Origin: Herbaspirillum frisingense
GTDB lineage: Bacteria > Pseudomonadota > Gammaproteobacteria > Burkholderiales > Burkholderiaceae_D
Direction: 5' to 3'
NCBI GenBank assembly: GCA_009914615.1
Contig: WNDX01000008.1
Coordinates: 1-58,724 of the forward strand
Length of the DNA stretch: 58,724 bases
Positions 24,693 through 33,600 of this stretch are shown here, in pieces. Under the pieces are notes generated by a model that saw nothing but the letters and a program-made list of their open reading frames with translations, searched no databases and was not told the origin of the DNA. The translations under genes were made by a program, and so were the position numbers. Every line of letters begins with the position of its first letter. Within the stretch, counting starts at the first letter, position 1.

Positions 24693-26243
24693 ATGAACTG
24701 GTTTTACAATCTGAAGATAGCCAGAAAGTTAATTCTTTCCTTCGCCGCCGTCATCATCCTGACGGTGATCCTGGGCGTGTTTGCCATCCGCCAGCTCAAG
24801 GAGGTCAACCAGGCCTCGACCGATATCGCCACCAACTGGCTGCCGACCATCAAGGCAGCCGAAGCCATCCAGGCCTCGCTGCCGCGCATGCGCATTTCCG
24901 AGCTGCAGATGCTGACCGCGGCGGCGCCGACCGATCGCGAGGATGCGCTCAAGGCGATCAAGTCGCGCCTGGACATCCTGGCCAAGCAGCGCCGCGCCTA
25001 CGAAGACCAGATCTCGGAGCCGGAAGAGAAGGCCATCTACGAGAAGTTCACCAAGAACTTCAACACCTACCTGGACATCGACAAGAAGCTGACCCAGCTC
25101 TCCGGCGACGGCCAGCACGAGGAAGCGCGTGCGCTGTTCAAGGGCGACTCCAACAAGATGTTCCGCAGCATGCTGGAAAACATGGATGAGATCGTCAAGG
25201 TCAACGACGCCGGCAGCGCGCGTTCCGACCAGGCGGCGGAAGATATGTACCAGGCGGCCCGCCTGTGGATCTCGGTGCTGCTGGCGGCCATCGTGGTGAT
25301 CGCCTTCGGCCTGGCCATCGCGGTGGCGCGCATCGTGTCGCGTCCGCTGAACGACGCCGTGGCGATCGCGCAGCGCGTGGCCGAGGGCGACCTGACCGTG
25401 GAGATCCGCGCCACCAGCAATGACGAGACCGGCATGCTGATGCATTCGCTGCGCGCCATGAACGACAGCCTGCAACGCATCGTCGGCGAAGTGCGCACCG
25501 GCACCGACACCATTTCCACCGCCTCGCAGGAAATCGCCACCGGCAACCTCGACCTGTCCTCGCGCACCGAGCAGCAGGCCGGCTCGCTGGAAGAGACCGC
25601 CTCGGCGATGGAAGAACTAACTTCCACCGTCAAGCAGAACGCCGACAACGCGCGCCAGGCCAACCAGCTTGCCGTATCCGCGTCCGAGATCGCCAGCCAG
25701 GGCGGCGACGTGGTGGGCCAGGTGGTGCAGACCATGGAAGGCATCACCGAGAGCTCGCGCAAGATCGCCGACATCATCAGCGTGATCGACGGCATTGCCT
25801 TCCAGACCAACATCCTGGCGCTGAATGCGGCAGTGGAAGCGGCGCGTGCGGGCGAGCAGGGCCGCGGCTTCGCCGTGGTCGCTTCCGAAGTGCGCTCGCT
25901 GGCGCAGCGTTCGGCGGCGGCCGCCAAGGAGATCAAGGAACTGATCGACGATTCGGTGGAGAAGGTCGGCGCCGGCAGTCAGCTGGTGGAGCGCGCCGGT
26001 TCGACCATGACCGAAGTGGTGGCCAGCGTGAAGCGCGTGACCGACATCGTCGGCGAGATCACCGCCGCCAGCCACGAGCAGAGCACCGGCATCGAAGAAA
26101 TCAACCGCGCCATCACCCAGATGGACGAGGTCACGCAGCAGAACGCCGCGCTGGTGGAAGAAGCCGCCGCCGCCGCGCAATCGCTGCAGGATCAGGCCGG
26201 ACGCCTGTCGGAAGTGGTCGGCGTGTTCAAGATCAGGCGCTGA
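24693..26243 (+). CDS. Methyl-accepting chemotaxis protein (Tsr-like, four-helix-bundle sensor)
   Basis: A 516-residue chemoreceptor: helix 1 at about 11-31, a periplasmic four-helix-bundle ligand domain of about 155 residues, helix 2 at about 191-213, HAMP to about 266, then a cytoplasmic signalling domain with the hairpin tip [37 protein letters not shown], which contacts CheA and CheW. No NWETF-like C-terminal tether for CheR is present; it ends VGVFKIRR. The start at 24693 gives the basic-hydrophobic N-terminus of the family. It stands alone, with a strong terminator after it. The ligand is unknown. Confidence 0.93.
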   Translation: MNWFYNLKIARKLILSFAAVIILTVILGVFAIRQLKEVNQASTDIATNWLPTIKAAEAIQASLPRMRISELQMLTAAAPTDREDALKAIKSRLDILAKQRRAYEDQISEPEEKAIYEKFTKNFNTYLDIDKKLTQLSGDGQHEEARALFKGDSNKMFRSMLENMDEIVKVNDAGSARSDQAAEDMYQAARLWISVLLAAIVVIAFGLAIAVARIVSRPLNDAVAIAQRVAEGDLTVEIRATSNDETGMLMHSLRAMNDSLQRIVGEVRTGTDTISTASQEIATGNLDLSSRTEQQAGSLEETASAMEELTSTVKQNADNARQANQLAVSASEIASQGGDVVGQVVQTMEGITESSRKIADIISVIDGIAFQTNILALNAAVEAARAGEQGRGFAVVASEVRSLAQRSAAAAKEIKELIDDSVEKVGAGSQLVERAGSTMTEVVASVKRVTDIVGEITAASHEQSTGIEEINRAITQMDEVTQQNAALVEEAAAAAQSLQDQAGRLSEVVGVFKIRR

Positions 26244-26264
26244 TCCGCTGCGCCGGAAAAAGGA

Positions 26265-26297
26265 AGCCCGCACCGGCAACGGCGCGGGCTTTTTTTA
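26265..26297. terminator. Bidirectional intrinsic terminator
   Basis: AGCCCGC (26265-26271) pairs with GCGGGCT (26284-26290), with an inner CCG-GCAA-CGG stem, followed by seven T. It ends the chemoreceptor gene and lies at the 3' end of the convergent small gene. Confidence 0.85.
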
Positions 26298-26807
26298 TCG
26301 CCTTCTCGACACGCTCAGCTTTGCGCGATGCGCGCCGGGATGTCTTCCGGCCGGATCGCGAGGAAGGGGTTCGCCGAGCGATTCGATCATGTCTTGCGGC
26401 AGGTGGGGAATGCTCTCTTTCTGTCCGATTACCAGCGCGTTTTCGCCGGGCCAGAACACGGCCGAGGTGGCGCCTTGCAGGAGCCGGATCAGCGATGCGT
26501 AGAAGGCCGGATGATCCGGCGCGCCGGAGAAGGTCAGACCGTTGCACATCGGCGGCACGGTGCCTTCGGTGATGGCGCCATAGACGTCGGCGCTGGTCCA
26601 GGCATCGGCGGAGGTGAGCTCCTCATCTCGCGGCGCCGAGGTCTTCCATTCGGGGCCGGGCATCGCGTATTCGAGGCGCCAGAAGAATTCATCGCCTTCG
26701 GTTTCCCGGTGGACGATGGCGTCCGCGAATGCGGCGTCCAGATCGGCCAGCGGCATCTGGCCCGGTTCGCCCTTCTCCCAGACGTTGAAGTACAGCTCCA
26801 TTCCCAT
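26295..26807 (-). CDS. Hypothetical protein, C-terminus probably frameshifted
   Basis: A 170-residue soluble acidic protein that I do not recognise; its body (MELYFNVWEKGEPGQMPLAD, FFWRLEYAMPGPEW, NGLTFSGAPDHPAFYASLIRLLQG, VFWPGENALVIGQ) looks like a folded domain. After IESLGEP it turns into an Arg/Pro/His-rich tail and runs into the terminator. Removing one base in the four-G run at 26366-26369 gives instead GEPFLAIRPEDIPARIAQS and a stop at 26315, which is far more protein-like. The start at 26807 follows AGGAGGCGCA. Confidence 0.65.
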   Translation of the reverse strand: MGMELYFNVWEKGEPGQMPLADLDAAFADAIVHRETEGDEFFWRLEYAMPGPEWKTSAPRDEELTSADAWTSADVYGAITEGTVPPMCNGLTFSGAPDHPAFYASLIRLLQGATSAVFWPGENALVIGQKESIPHLPQDMIESLGEPLPRDPAGRHPGAHRAKLSVSRRR

Positions 26808-26937
26808 TGCGCCTCCTCGTGAATTATTGGATGCCGCCGGCGCCCAAGCGCGGCAGTGAGGCTTGGAGGAGAGTGTCGGGGTTTTGTTCCTGCGCAATGA
26901 GAAAGATGGTGGATCCGGTGCGCCTGATGTCAAACCA

Positions 26938-27678
26938 TCAAGCCGGCAGCTCGAAGCTGTAGCCCACGCCATACACGGCCTGGATCGCGTTGTGTCCGGG
27001 GAAGCAGGGTTCCAGCTTGCGCCGCAGGTTCTTGATGTGGGTGTCGATGGCGCGGTCGGTGACCGAGCGGTATTCGTCGTGCAGGTGATTGAGCAACTGT
27101 TCGCGTGAAAACACCTGGCCCGGCGCGGTGGCGAAGGTCTTGAGCAGGCGGAACTCCAGCGGCGTCAGGTTGAGGGTTTCGCCGCGCACGCTGGCCTGCC
27201 GGCGCACTTCGTCGATGACCAGCGGCGCGCCGGAAGAAGGCGAGGCGGGCGCCGCTTCGACCGCGGCCGCGCGTTGCAGGTGGGTGTTCCGGCGCAGCAT
27301 GGATTTCACGCGCGCCACGATCTCGCGCGGGGAAAACGGCGCCTTGCTGATGTAATCGTCGGCGCCCAGTTCCAGGCCGCGCAGGCGGTCTTCTTCTTCG
27401 GCGCGCGCGGTCAGCATCAGCACCGGTACGTCGGAGAAACCGCGCAGCGCGCGGCAGACTTCCCAGCCGTCCATGCCGGGCAGCATGATGTCCAGCAGCA
27501 CCAGGTCGGGCATGCGGGCGCGCACCGCCGGTACCGCCTCGTCACCGCGCGCCACGTGACGCGAGGTGTAGCCGGCGGCGGCCAGGTATTTCTGCAGCAG
27601 CTCGGCCAGCTTGGGTTCGTCCTCGACGATCAGGATGTCGGCGCTGTCCGGCGCCTGGAACCGGAAATGCTCGCTCAT
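26938..27678 (-). CDS. baeR: OmpR-family response regulator (BaeR-like)
   Basis: A 246-residue regulator: receiver domain (about 14-128) with the acidic pair EDE, phosphoacceptor Asp63 in [19 protein letters not shown] and Lys in [11 protein letters not shown]; then a winged-helix output domain from about 150 ([54 protein letters not shown]). In E. coli BaeR activates RND pump genes under envelope stress. Its ATG overlaps the kinase stop (ATGA), and the unit lies divergent to the AcrA-like gene, so control of that pump is likely. Confidence 0.9.
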   Translation of the reverse strand: MSEHFRFQAPDSADILIVEDEPKLAELLQKYLAAAGYTSRHVARGDEAVPAVRARMPDLVLLDIMLPGMDGWEVCRALRGFSDVPVLMLTARAEEEDRLRGLELGADDYISKAPFSPREIVARVKSMLRRNTHLQRAAAVEAAPASPSSGAPLVIDEVRRQASVRGETLNLTPLEFRLLKTFATAPGQVFSREQLLNHLHDEYRSVTDRAIDTHIKNLRRKLEPCFPGHNAIQAVYGVGYSFELPA

Positions 27679-29198
27679 GGCTGCCCCTTCTGGTCGGCGA
27701 AGCCGGCCGGCAGCGTGACCGTCACGCGCAGGCCGCCCAGCGGCGAAGCTTGCGCGGAGATCGTGCCCTGATGGGCTTCGACGATGCGGCGGCAGATCGC
27801 CAGGCCCAGGCCGGCGCCGCCGCTGGCCCGGTTGCGCGAAGCCTCGACCCGGAAGAAGCGTTCGAACAGGCGCGCCAGGGCCGCGGCATCGACGCCGGGT
27901 TCGCTGTCGTCGAAACGCAGTATCCATTGCTGCTGATCCAAGCGGCAGTGCAGTTCCATGCGGCCGTCGCGGTCGGTATAGCGCAGGCTGTTTTCGAACA
28001 GGTTGTTGAACAACTGTTGCAGGCGCGCGCCGTCGGCGTGGGCCGGCATCGTCCCCGGCAGGTGCGCGGTGAGCGCCAGGCCGCGCTTGCGGAAACGTTC
28101 TTCGTAGATCTGCACGGCATCGCGCAGCAGCGGCGCCAGGTCGATGTCGGCCTTGCGATAAGCCAGCGCGCCGGCGTCGGCCAACGACAGGTCGTACAGG
28201 TCGCCGACCAGCTTGTTGAGATGATCGACCTCGCTCTTGAGCGAGCGGATGGTTTGCTCGTCCGGTTGCAGCACGCCGTCTTCCAGCGCCTCCAACTGAC
28301 CGTTGAGGATGCCCAGCGGCGTGCGCAACTCATGCGAGACGTCGGCCATGAACTCGCGCCGTAGTTTTTCGTTGCGCTCCAGCGTCATGGCCAGCTGGTT
28401 GAAGTCCTGCGCCAGCCGGCCCACCTCGTCGCCGGATTCCACCTCGACCCGGATCGCATAGTCGCCGCCGGCCAGGCGGTGGGTGGCGCGCGCCACCCGC
28501 GCCAGCGGCTTCATCAGCACGCCCGAGATGCGCACCACCATGAAGGCGGCCAGCATGATGGCCACCACCGCGATGATGATCTGCGCCAGGAACTGGCTCT
28601 GCTGGAAGCGCAGATCGACCGCGCCGATGACGTTTTCGAACGGGGTCTGCGCGATCCAGCCGACGATGGTGTCGTCCTGCAGCAGCGGACGCAGGCGCGC
28701 GTCGGGGCCGACGTTGGGGTAACCGATGACGAACTTGCGGTTGGCGTCCAGCAGCGAAAAGCGCAGCGTGGCGCCGGTCAGGTCGGAGGGGGTGAGGATG
28801 GGGCCCGGCGCGGGCGCGGCGCCGTTGTGTTCCACGATGGCCGGCTTCATCAGCTCGAACCAGGTGCGCGGATTGCCGCGGATGAATTCCCAGCTGCCGT
28901 GTTCGCGGTAAGCCTGCTCGACGCGCGGCACCATGTCTTCCATGCGCTGCTGCGCCTGTTCATTGAGATAGCCCAGAAAGTCGCGCGTGAAGATGTAATG
29001 CCCGGCGCCGTTGATGGCCACGATCAGCACCACGATCAGCGCCAGCATCGCGTAGAACAGCTTGAGGCGAATGTTGGCGCGGTAGAAGAAGCGGTCGGTG
29101 AGATCCGCGATCGGATTGGCGGGGAGCTTGGGCACGTCTGGGGGCAAGGCTAAGGCCGTCAATGAGGAAACAATGAATGAAAAACAGGGCTCCCGCAC
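27675..29198 (-). CDS. baeS: Sensor histidine kinase (BaeS-like)
   Basis: A two-helix membrane kinase of about 507 residues. The first helix is [24 protein letters not shown], a periplasmic sensor of about 130 residues follows, then the second helix [22 protein letters not shown], the phosphorylated His in [11 protein letters not shown] (His289 in this numbering), and an ATPase domain with N, GSGL-like [21 protein letters not shown] boxes. There is no ATG before the first helix; the listed start is GTG at 29198, with TTG at 29162 and 29147 and GTG at 29135 as alternatives, none with a clear ribosome site. It is coupled to the regulator gene downstream. Confidence 0.9.
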   Translation of the reverse strand: MREPCFSFIVSSLTALALPPDVPKLPANPIADLTDRFFYRANIRLKLFYAMLALIVVLIVAINGAGHYIFTRDFLGYLNEQAQQRMEDMVPRVEQAYREHGSWEFIRGNPRTWFELMKPAIVEHNGAAPAPGPILTPSDLTGATLRFSLLDANRKFVIGYPNVGPDARLRPLLQDDTIVGWIAQTPFENVIGAVDLRFQQSQFLAQIIIAVVAIMLAAFMVVRISGVLMKPLARVARATHRLAGGDYAIRVEVESGDEVGRLAQDFNQLAMTLERNEKLRREFMADVSHELRTPLGILNGQLEALEDGVLQPDEQTIRSLKSEVDHLNKLVGDLYDLSLADAGALAYRKADIDLAPLLRDAVQIYEERFRKRGLALTAHLPGTMPAHADGARLQQLFNNLFENSLRYTDRDGRMELHCRLDQQQWILRFDDSEPGVDAAALARLFERFFRVEASRNRASGGAGLGLAICRRIVEAHQGTISAQASPLGGLRVTVTLPAGFADQKGQP

Positions 29199-29263
29199 GC
29201 GCGGGATGCCGCCAGCTTAGCAAGATATGCCGCGCAGGTGGCGGCATCGGGCCGGCTTGTTGC

Positions 29264-29283
29264 AAATGAGGGTTTGCTCATTT
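29264..29283. promoter_or_regulatory. Palindrome between the two-component system and the pump genes
   Basis: AAATGAG-GGTTTG-CTCATTT (29264-29283) is a perfect 7-bp inverted repeat in the 183-bp divergent gap. A second inverted pair, GCAAATG (29262-29268) and CATTTGC (29292-29298), overlaps it. Position suggests an operator for the adjacent response regulator or another local regulator; no clear -35/-10 pair was found. Confidence 0.4.
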
Positions 29284-29381
29284 TTCCTTCACATTTGCTT
29301 TTTATGATGGCCAGTCCGATAGCTCATTGCGCCCGGATCCCGCCAGAAACCAGGCGCGGAGCGGGCAGAAAGCCTCCCACG

Positions 29382-30674
29382 ATGCCCAAGAAGAACATCC
29401 CGTCGCGTTCCCTTTCCTTTCCGGCGCCGGCCCGCCTGGTCGTCGCCCTGATGCTGGCGGCGGCGCTGGCCGCCTGCTCCAAGTCGGGCAACCAGCCGCA
29501 AGGCCAGAGCCAGGCCGAAGTCGGTTACGTGGTGGTCAAGGCACAGCGCCAGGCCGTCACCACCGAACTGCCGGGCCGCACCACCGCCTATCTGACGGCC
29601 GATATCCGTCCCCAGGTGGGCGGCATCATCCAGAAGCGCCTGTTCAAGGAAGGCGCCAACGTCAAGGCCGGCCAGCCGTTGTACCAGATCGATCCAGCCA
29701 GTTACCAGGCTGCCTATGACAGCGCCAAGGCGTCGCTGCTGAAGGCCGAGGCTACGCTGGCGTCGTCGAAACTGAAGGCCCAGCGCTATACCGAACTGGA
29801 CAAGATCGACGCCGTCTCCAAGCAGGACAACGACGACGCCCAGAGCACCCTGCGCCAGAACCAGGCCGATGTGGAAGTGCAGAAGGCGGCCGTGAAGACG
29901 GCCGCCATCAATCTCGATTACACGCGCATCCTCTCGCCGATCTCCGGCCGTATCGAGAAATCGAGCGTGACGCCGGGCGCGCTGGTCACCGCCAGCCAGA
30001 CCACCGCGCTGACCACGGTGCAGCAGATCGATCCCATCTATGTCGATGTCACCCAGTCCACCGTGGACCTGCTGCGCCTGCGCCGCGAACTGGCCAGCGG
30101 CCAGATCAAGAAGAGCGGCGAGAATTCGGCCCAGGTGAAGATCGTGCTGGAAGACGGCTCCACCTATGAGCGGCCGGGCAAGCTGGAATTCTCGGGCCTG
30201 TCGGTCGATACCGGCACCGGCATGATCACGCTGCGCGCGGTGGTGCCCAATCCGGACGGCGTGCTGCTGCCGGGCGCCTACGTGCGCGCGGTGCTGGAAG
30301 AGGGCGTGGACGACCATGCCCTGCTGGTGCCGCAGAAGGCCGTGAGCCGCGACCAGACCGGCGCCGCCACCGCGCTGGTGGTGGGCGAGGGCGGCAAGGT
30401 CGAACAGCGTCTGCTGACCGTGGCGCGCGCCGTGGGCAGCAACTGGTGGGTGACCAAGGGCTTGAAGGAAGGCGACAAGCTGATCGTGGATGGCCTGCAG
30501 AAGGTGCGCACCGGCGATGCGCCACGTGCCATCGACGTCACCGAGACGCTGAAGAAGGACCTGGCGCGCGAAGCCGCCGCCGCGGCGTCCGATCCCTCGC
30601 TGGGCGGCAGCGCCAAGAACGGCGATGACGCCAGCGACGACGCGGCCGGCAGCAGCGCCGCCGGCGCCAAGTAA
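29382..30674 (+). CDS. RND periplasmic adaptor lipoprotein (AcrA/MexA type)
   Basis: A 430-residue adaptor with a lipoprotein signal (VALMLAAALAACSKSG, lipidated Cys about 27) and the full AcrA order: lipoyl halves around GGIIQKRLFKEGANVKAGQPLYQIDP and LDYTRILSPISGRIEKSSVTPGALV, an alpha hairpin between, and the beta-barrel/membrane-proximal region with RAVVPNPDGVLLPGAYVRA. The C-terminal 40 residues are Ala/Asp/Ser-rich. It lies 14 bp before the permease-outer-membrane-factor fusion and should be co-expressed. The start at 29382 is the one that begins the signal peptide. Confidence 0.93.
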   Translation: MPKKNIPSRSLSFPAPARLVVALMLAAALAACSKSGNQPQGQSQAEVGYVVVKAQRQAVTTELPGRTTAYLTADIRPQVGGIIQKRLFKEGANVKAGQPLYQIDPASYQAAYDSAKASLLKAEATLASSKLKAQRYTELDKIDAVSKQDNDDAQSTLRQNQADVEVQKAAVKTAAINLDYTRILSPISGRIEKSSVTPGALVTASQTTALTTVQQIDPIYVDVTQSTVDLLRLRRELASGQIKKSGENSAQVKIVLEDGSTYERPGKLEFSGLSVDTGTGMITLRAVVPNPDGVLLPGAYVRAVLEEGVDDHALLVPQKAVSRDQTGAATALVVGEGGKVEQRLLTVARAVGSNWWVTKGLKEGDKLIVDGLQKVRTGDAPRAIDVTETLKKDLAREAAAAASDPSLGGSAKNGDDASDDAAGSSAAGAK

Positions 30675-30688
30675 GGAGCGCAGCGCAC

Positions 30689-33600
30689 ATGGCACGTTTC
30701 TTTATCGACCGGCCCATCTTCGCGTGGGTCATCGCCATCATCATCATGCTGGGCGGGATGATGTCCATCCGTTCGCTGTCGCTGGAGCAGTATCCCGACA
30801 TCGCGCCGCCCAAGGTCAACATCAAGGCGACCTATACCGGCGCCTCGGCCAAGACCCTGGAAGACTCGGTCACCCAGGTGATCGAGCAGCAGATGAAGGG
30901 CCTGGACAACCTCCAATACATGTCGGCCAGTTCCAGTTCGGCCGGCACCGCCACCGTGGCGCTGACCTTCACCGCCGGCACCAATCCCGACGTGGCGCAG
31001 ATGCAGGTGCAGAACAAGCTGCAGCAAGTCACGGCGCGCCTGCCGCAGGCGGTGCAGAACAACGGCGTGACGGTGACCAAGGCCTCCACCGATATCCTGA
31101 TGGTGCTGTCGCTGACCTCGGATGATCCGCGCATCACCAACATCGACATCGGCAACTTCATCAGCAGCACGCTGACCGACCAGATCAGCCGCGTCGAAGG
31201 CGTGGGCGACGTCACCGCCTTCGGCACCAACTATGCGATGCGCATCTGGCTCGACCCGGCCAAGCTGCAGAAGTACGCGCTGATGCCTTCCGACGTCACC
31301 AGCGCGCTGGAAGCGCAGAACACCGAAGTCTCCGCCGGCGAGATCGGCGCGCTGCCGGCCGTTCCCGGTCAGCAGATCAACGCCACCATCACCGCGCGCA
31401 GCAAGCTGACCACCCCCGACGCGTTCCGCAACATCGTAGTCAAGTCGTCGGCCGACGGCTCGGTGGTCAAGCTGTCCGACGTGGCGCGCGTGGAACTGGG
31501 CGGCGAGACCTACCAGGTCGCCTCGCAGCAGAACGGCAAGCCGTCCTCGGCGCTGGCGATCCAGCTGGCCACTGGCGCCAACGCGCTGGCCACGGCCGAT
31601 GCGGTCAAGAAGAAGATGGCCGAGCTGGAGCCGTATTTCCCGGCCTCGATGAAGCTCAAGACCAACATCGCCTACGACACCACGCCCTTCGTCAAGGTGT
31701 CCCTGGAAGAAGTGGTCAAGACCCTGATCGAAGCCATCGTGCTGGTGGTGCTGATCATGTATCTGTTCCTGCAGAACATCCGCGCCACCTTCATCCCGGC
31801 CATCACGGTGCCGGTGGTGCTGCTGGGCACCTTCGGCATCCTGGCCATGTTCGGCTACTCGATCAACACCCTGACCATGTTCGGCATGGTGCTGGCGATC
31901 GGCTTGCTGGTGGACGACGCCATCGTGGTGGTGGAAAACGTCGAGCGCCTGATGACCGAGGAAAAGCTCAGTCCCAAGGAAGCCACGCGCAAGTCGATGC
32001 AGGAAATCACCGGTGCGCTGGTGGGCATCGCCATGGTGCTGTCGGCGGTGTTCATCCCGATGGCTTTCTTCGGCGGCTCGACCGGTGTGATCTATCGCCA
32101 GTTCTCGATCACCATCGTCTCGGCCATGGCGCTGTCAGTGATGGTGGCGCTGACGCTGACGCCAGCGTTGTGCGCCACGCTGCTCAAGCCGCACGCCGGC
32201 GGCCACGTGCAGCATGGACGCTTCTTCACCTGGTTCAACAAGACCTTCGACCGCAGCGCCGCGCGCTACCAGGGCGGCGTGGGCGGCCTGTTGAAGCGCG
32301 GCAAGCGTGGCCTGCTGATGTATGCGCTGATCGTGGCGGCGATGGCGGTGCTGTTCGCGCGCCTGCCGACCTCCTTCCTGCCGGAAGAAGACCAGGGCGT
32401 GCTGATGGCGCAGATCCAGTTGCCCACCGGCGCCACCGCCGAGCAGACCACCGCGGTGGTGAAGACGGTGCAGGAATACTTCATGAACAAGCCGGAAGTG
32501 GTGGACTCGGTGCTGGCCATCGTCGGCGCCGGTGTCGGCGGCAACAGCCAGAACGGCGCGCGTGCCTTCATCCGCCTGAAGGATTGGGATGCGCGCCGCG
32601 GCCAGGGCCAGTCGGCCACCGAGCTGGTACGCCGCGCCAATGCCGATCTGGGCAAGATCCGCGGCGCCCGCGTGTTCCTGATGAATCCGCCGGCAGTGCG
32701 CGGCCTGGGCCAGAGCTCGGGCTTCGACCTGGAGTTGAAGGATGTCGGCGGCGTCGGCCACGATGCGCTGCTCAAGGCGCGCGACCAGTTCCTGCAACTG
32801 GCGCGTCAGAATCCGCGCCTGGCCAACGTGCGCGCCACCGGCCTGGACGACACGCCGCAATTGCGCGTGGCCATCGATGACCGCAAGGCCGATGCGCTAT
32901 CGGTCTCGACCTCGGACATCAACGCCACCCTGGCCACCGCCATGGGCGGCACCTACGTGAACGACTTCCTCAGCAACGGCCGGGTGAAGAAGGTGTACGT
33001 GCAGGGCGATCGCCAGTTCCGCATGCAGACCGAAGACCTGAACCGCTGGTATGTGCGCAATTCGGCCAGCCAGATGGTGCCGTTCTCGGCCTTCATGAGC
33101 AGCAAGTGGACCTTCGGGCCGTCGCTGCTGGAGCGTTATAACGGCGTGTCTTCGTTCGAGATCGTGGGCGAGCCGGCGGCCGGCGTGAGCTCGGGCGACG
33201 CCATGTCGGAAGTCGAGAAACTGGTGGCGCAGCTGCCTTCGGGCATCGGCTTCGAATGGACCGGCGCGTCCTACCAGGAACGCCTGTCGGGCAACCAGGC
33301 GCCGATGCTGTATGCGATTTCCATCCTGTTCGTGTTCCTCTGCCTGGCCGCGCTGTACGAGAGTTGGTCGGTGCCGTTCGCGGTGATCCTGGCGGTGCCG
33401 CTGGGCATCGTCGGAACGGTGCTGCTGACGGGTTTGTTCGGCATGTCCAACGACGTGTACTTCCAGGTCGGCTTGCTGACCACGGTGGGCCTGTCGGCCA
33501 AGAACGCGATCCTGATCGTGGAATTCGCCAAGCAGTTGCACGAGTCCGGCAAGAGCCTGCGGGAGGCCACGCTGGAGGCGGTGCAGCTGCGCCTGCGGCC

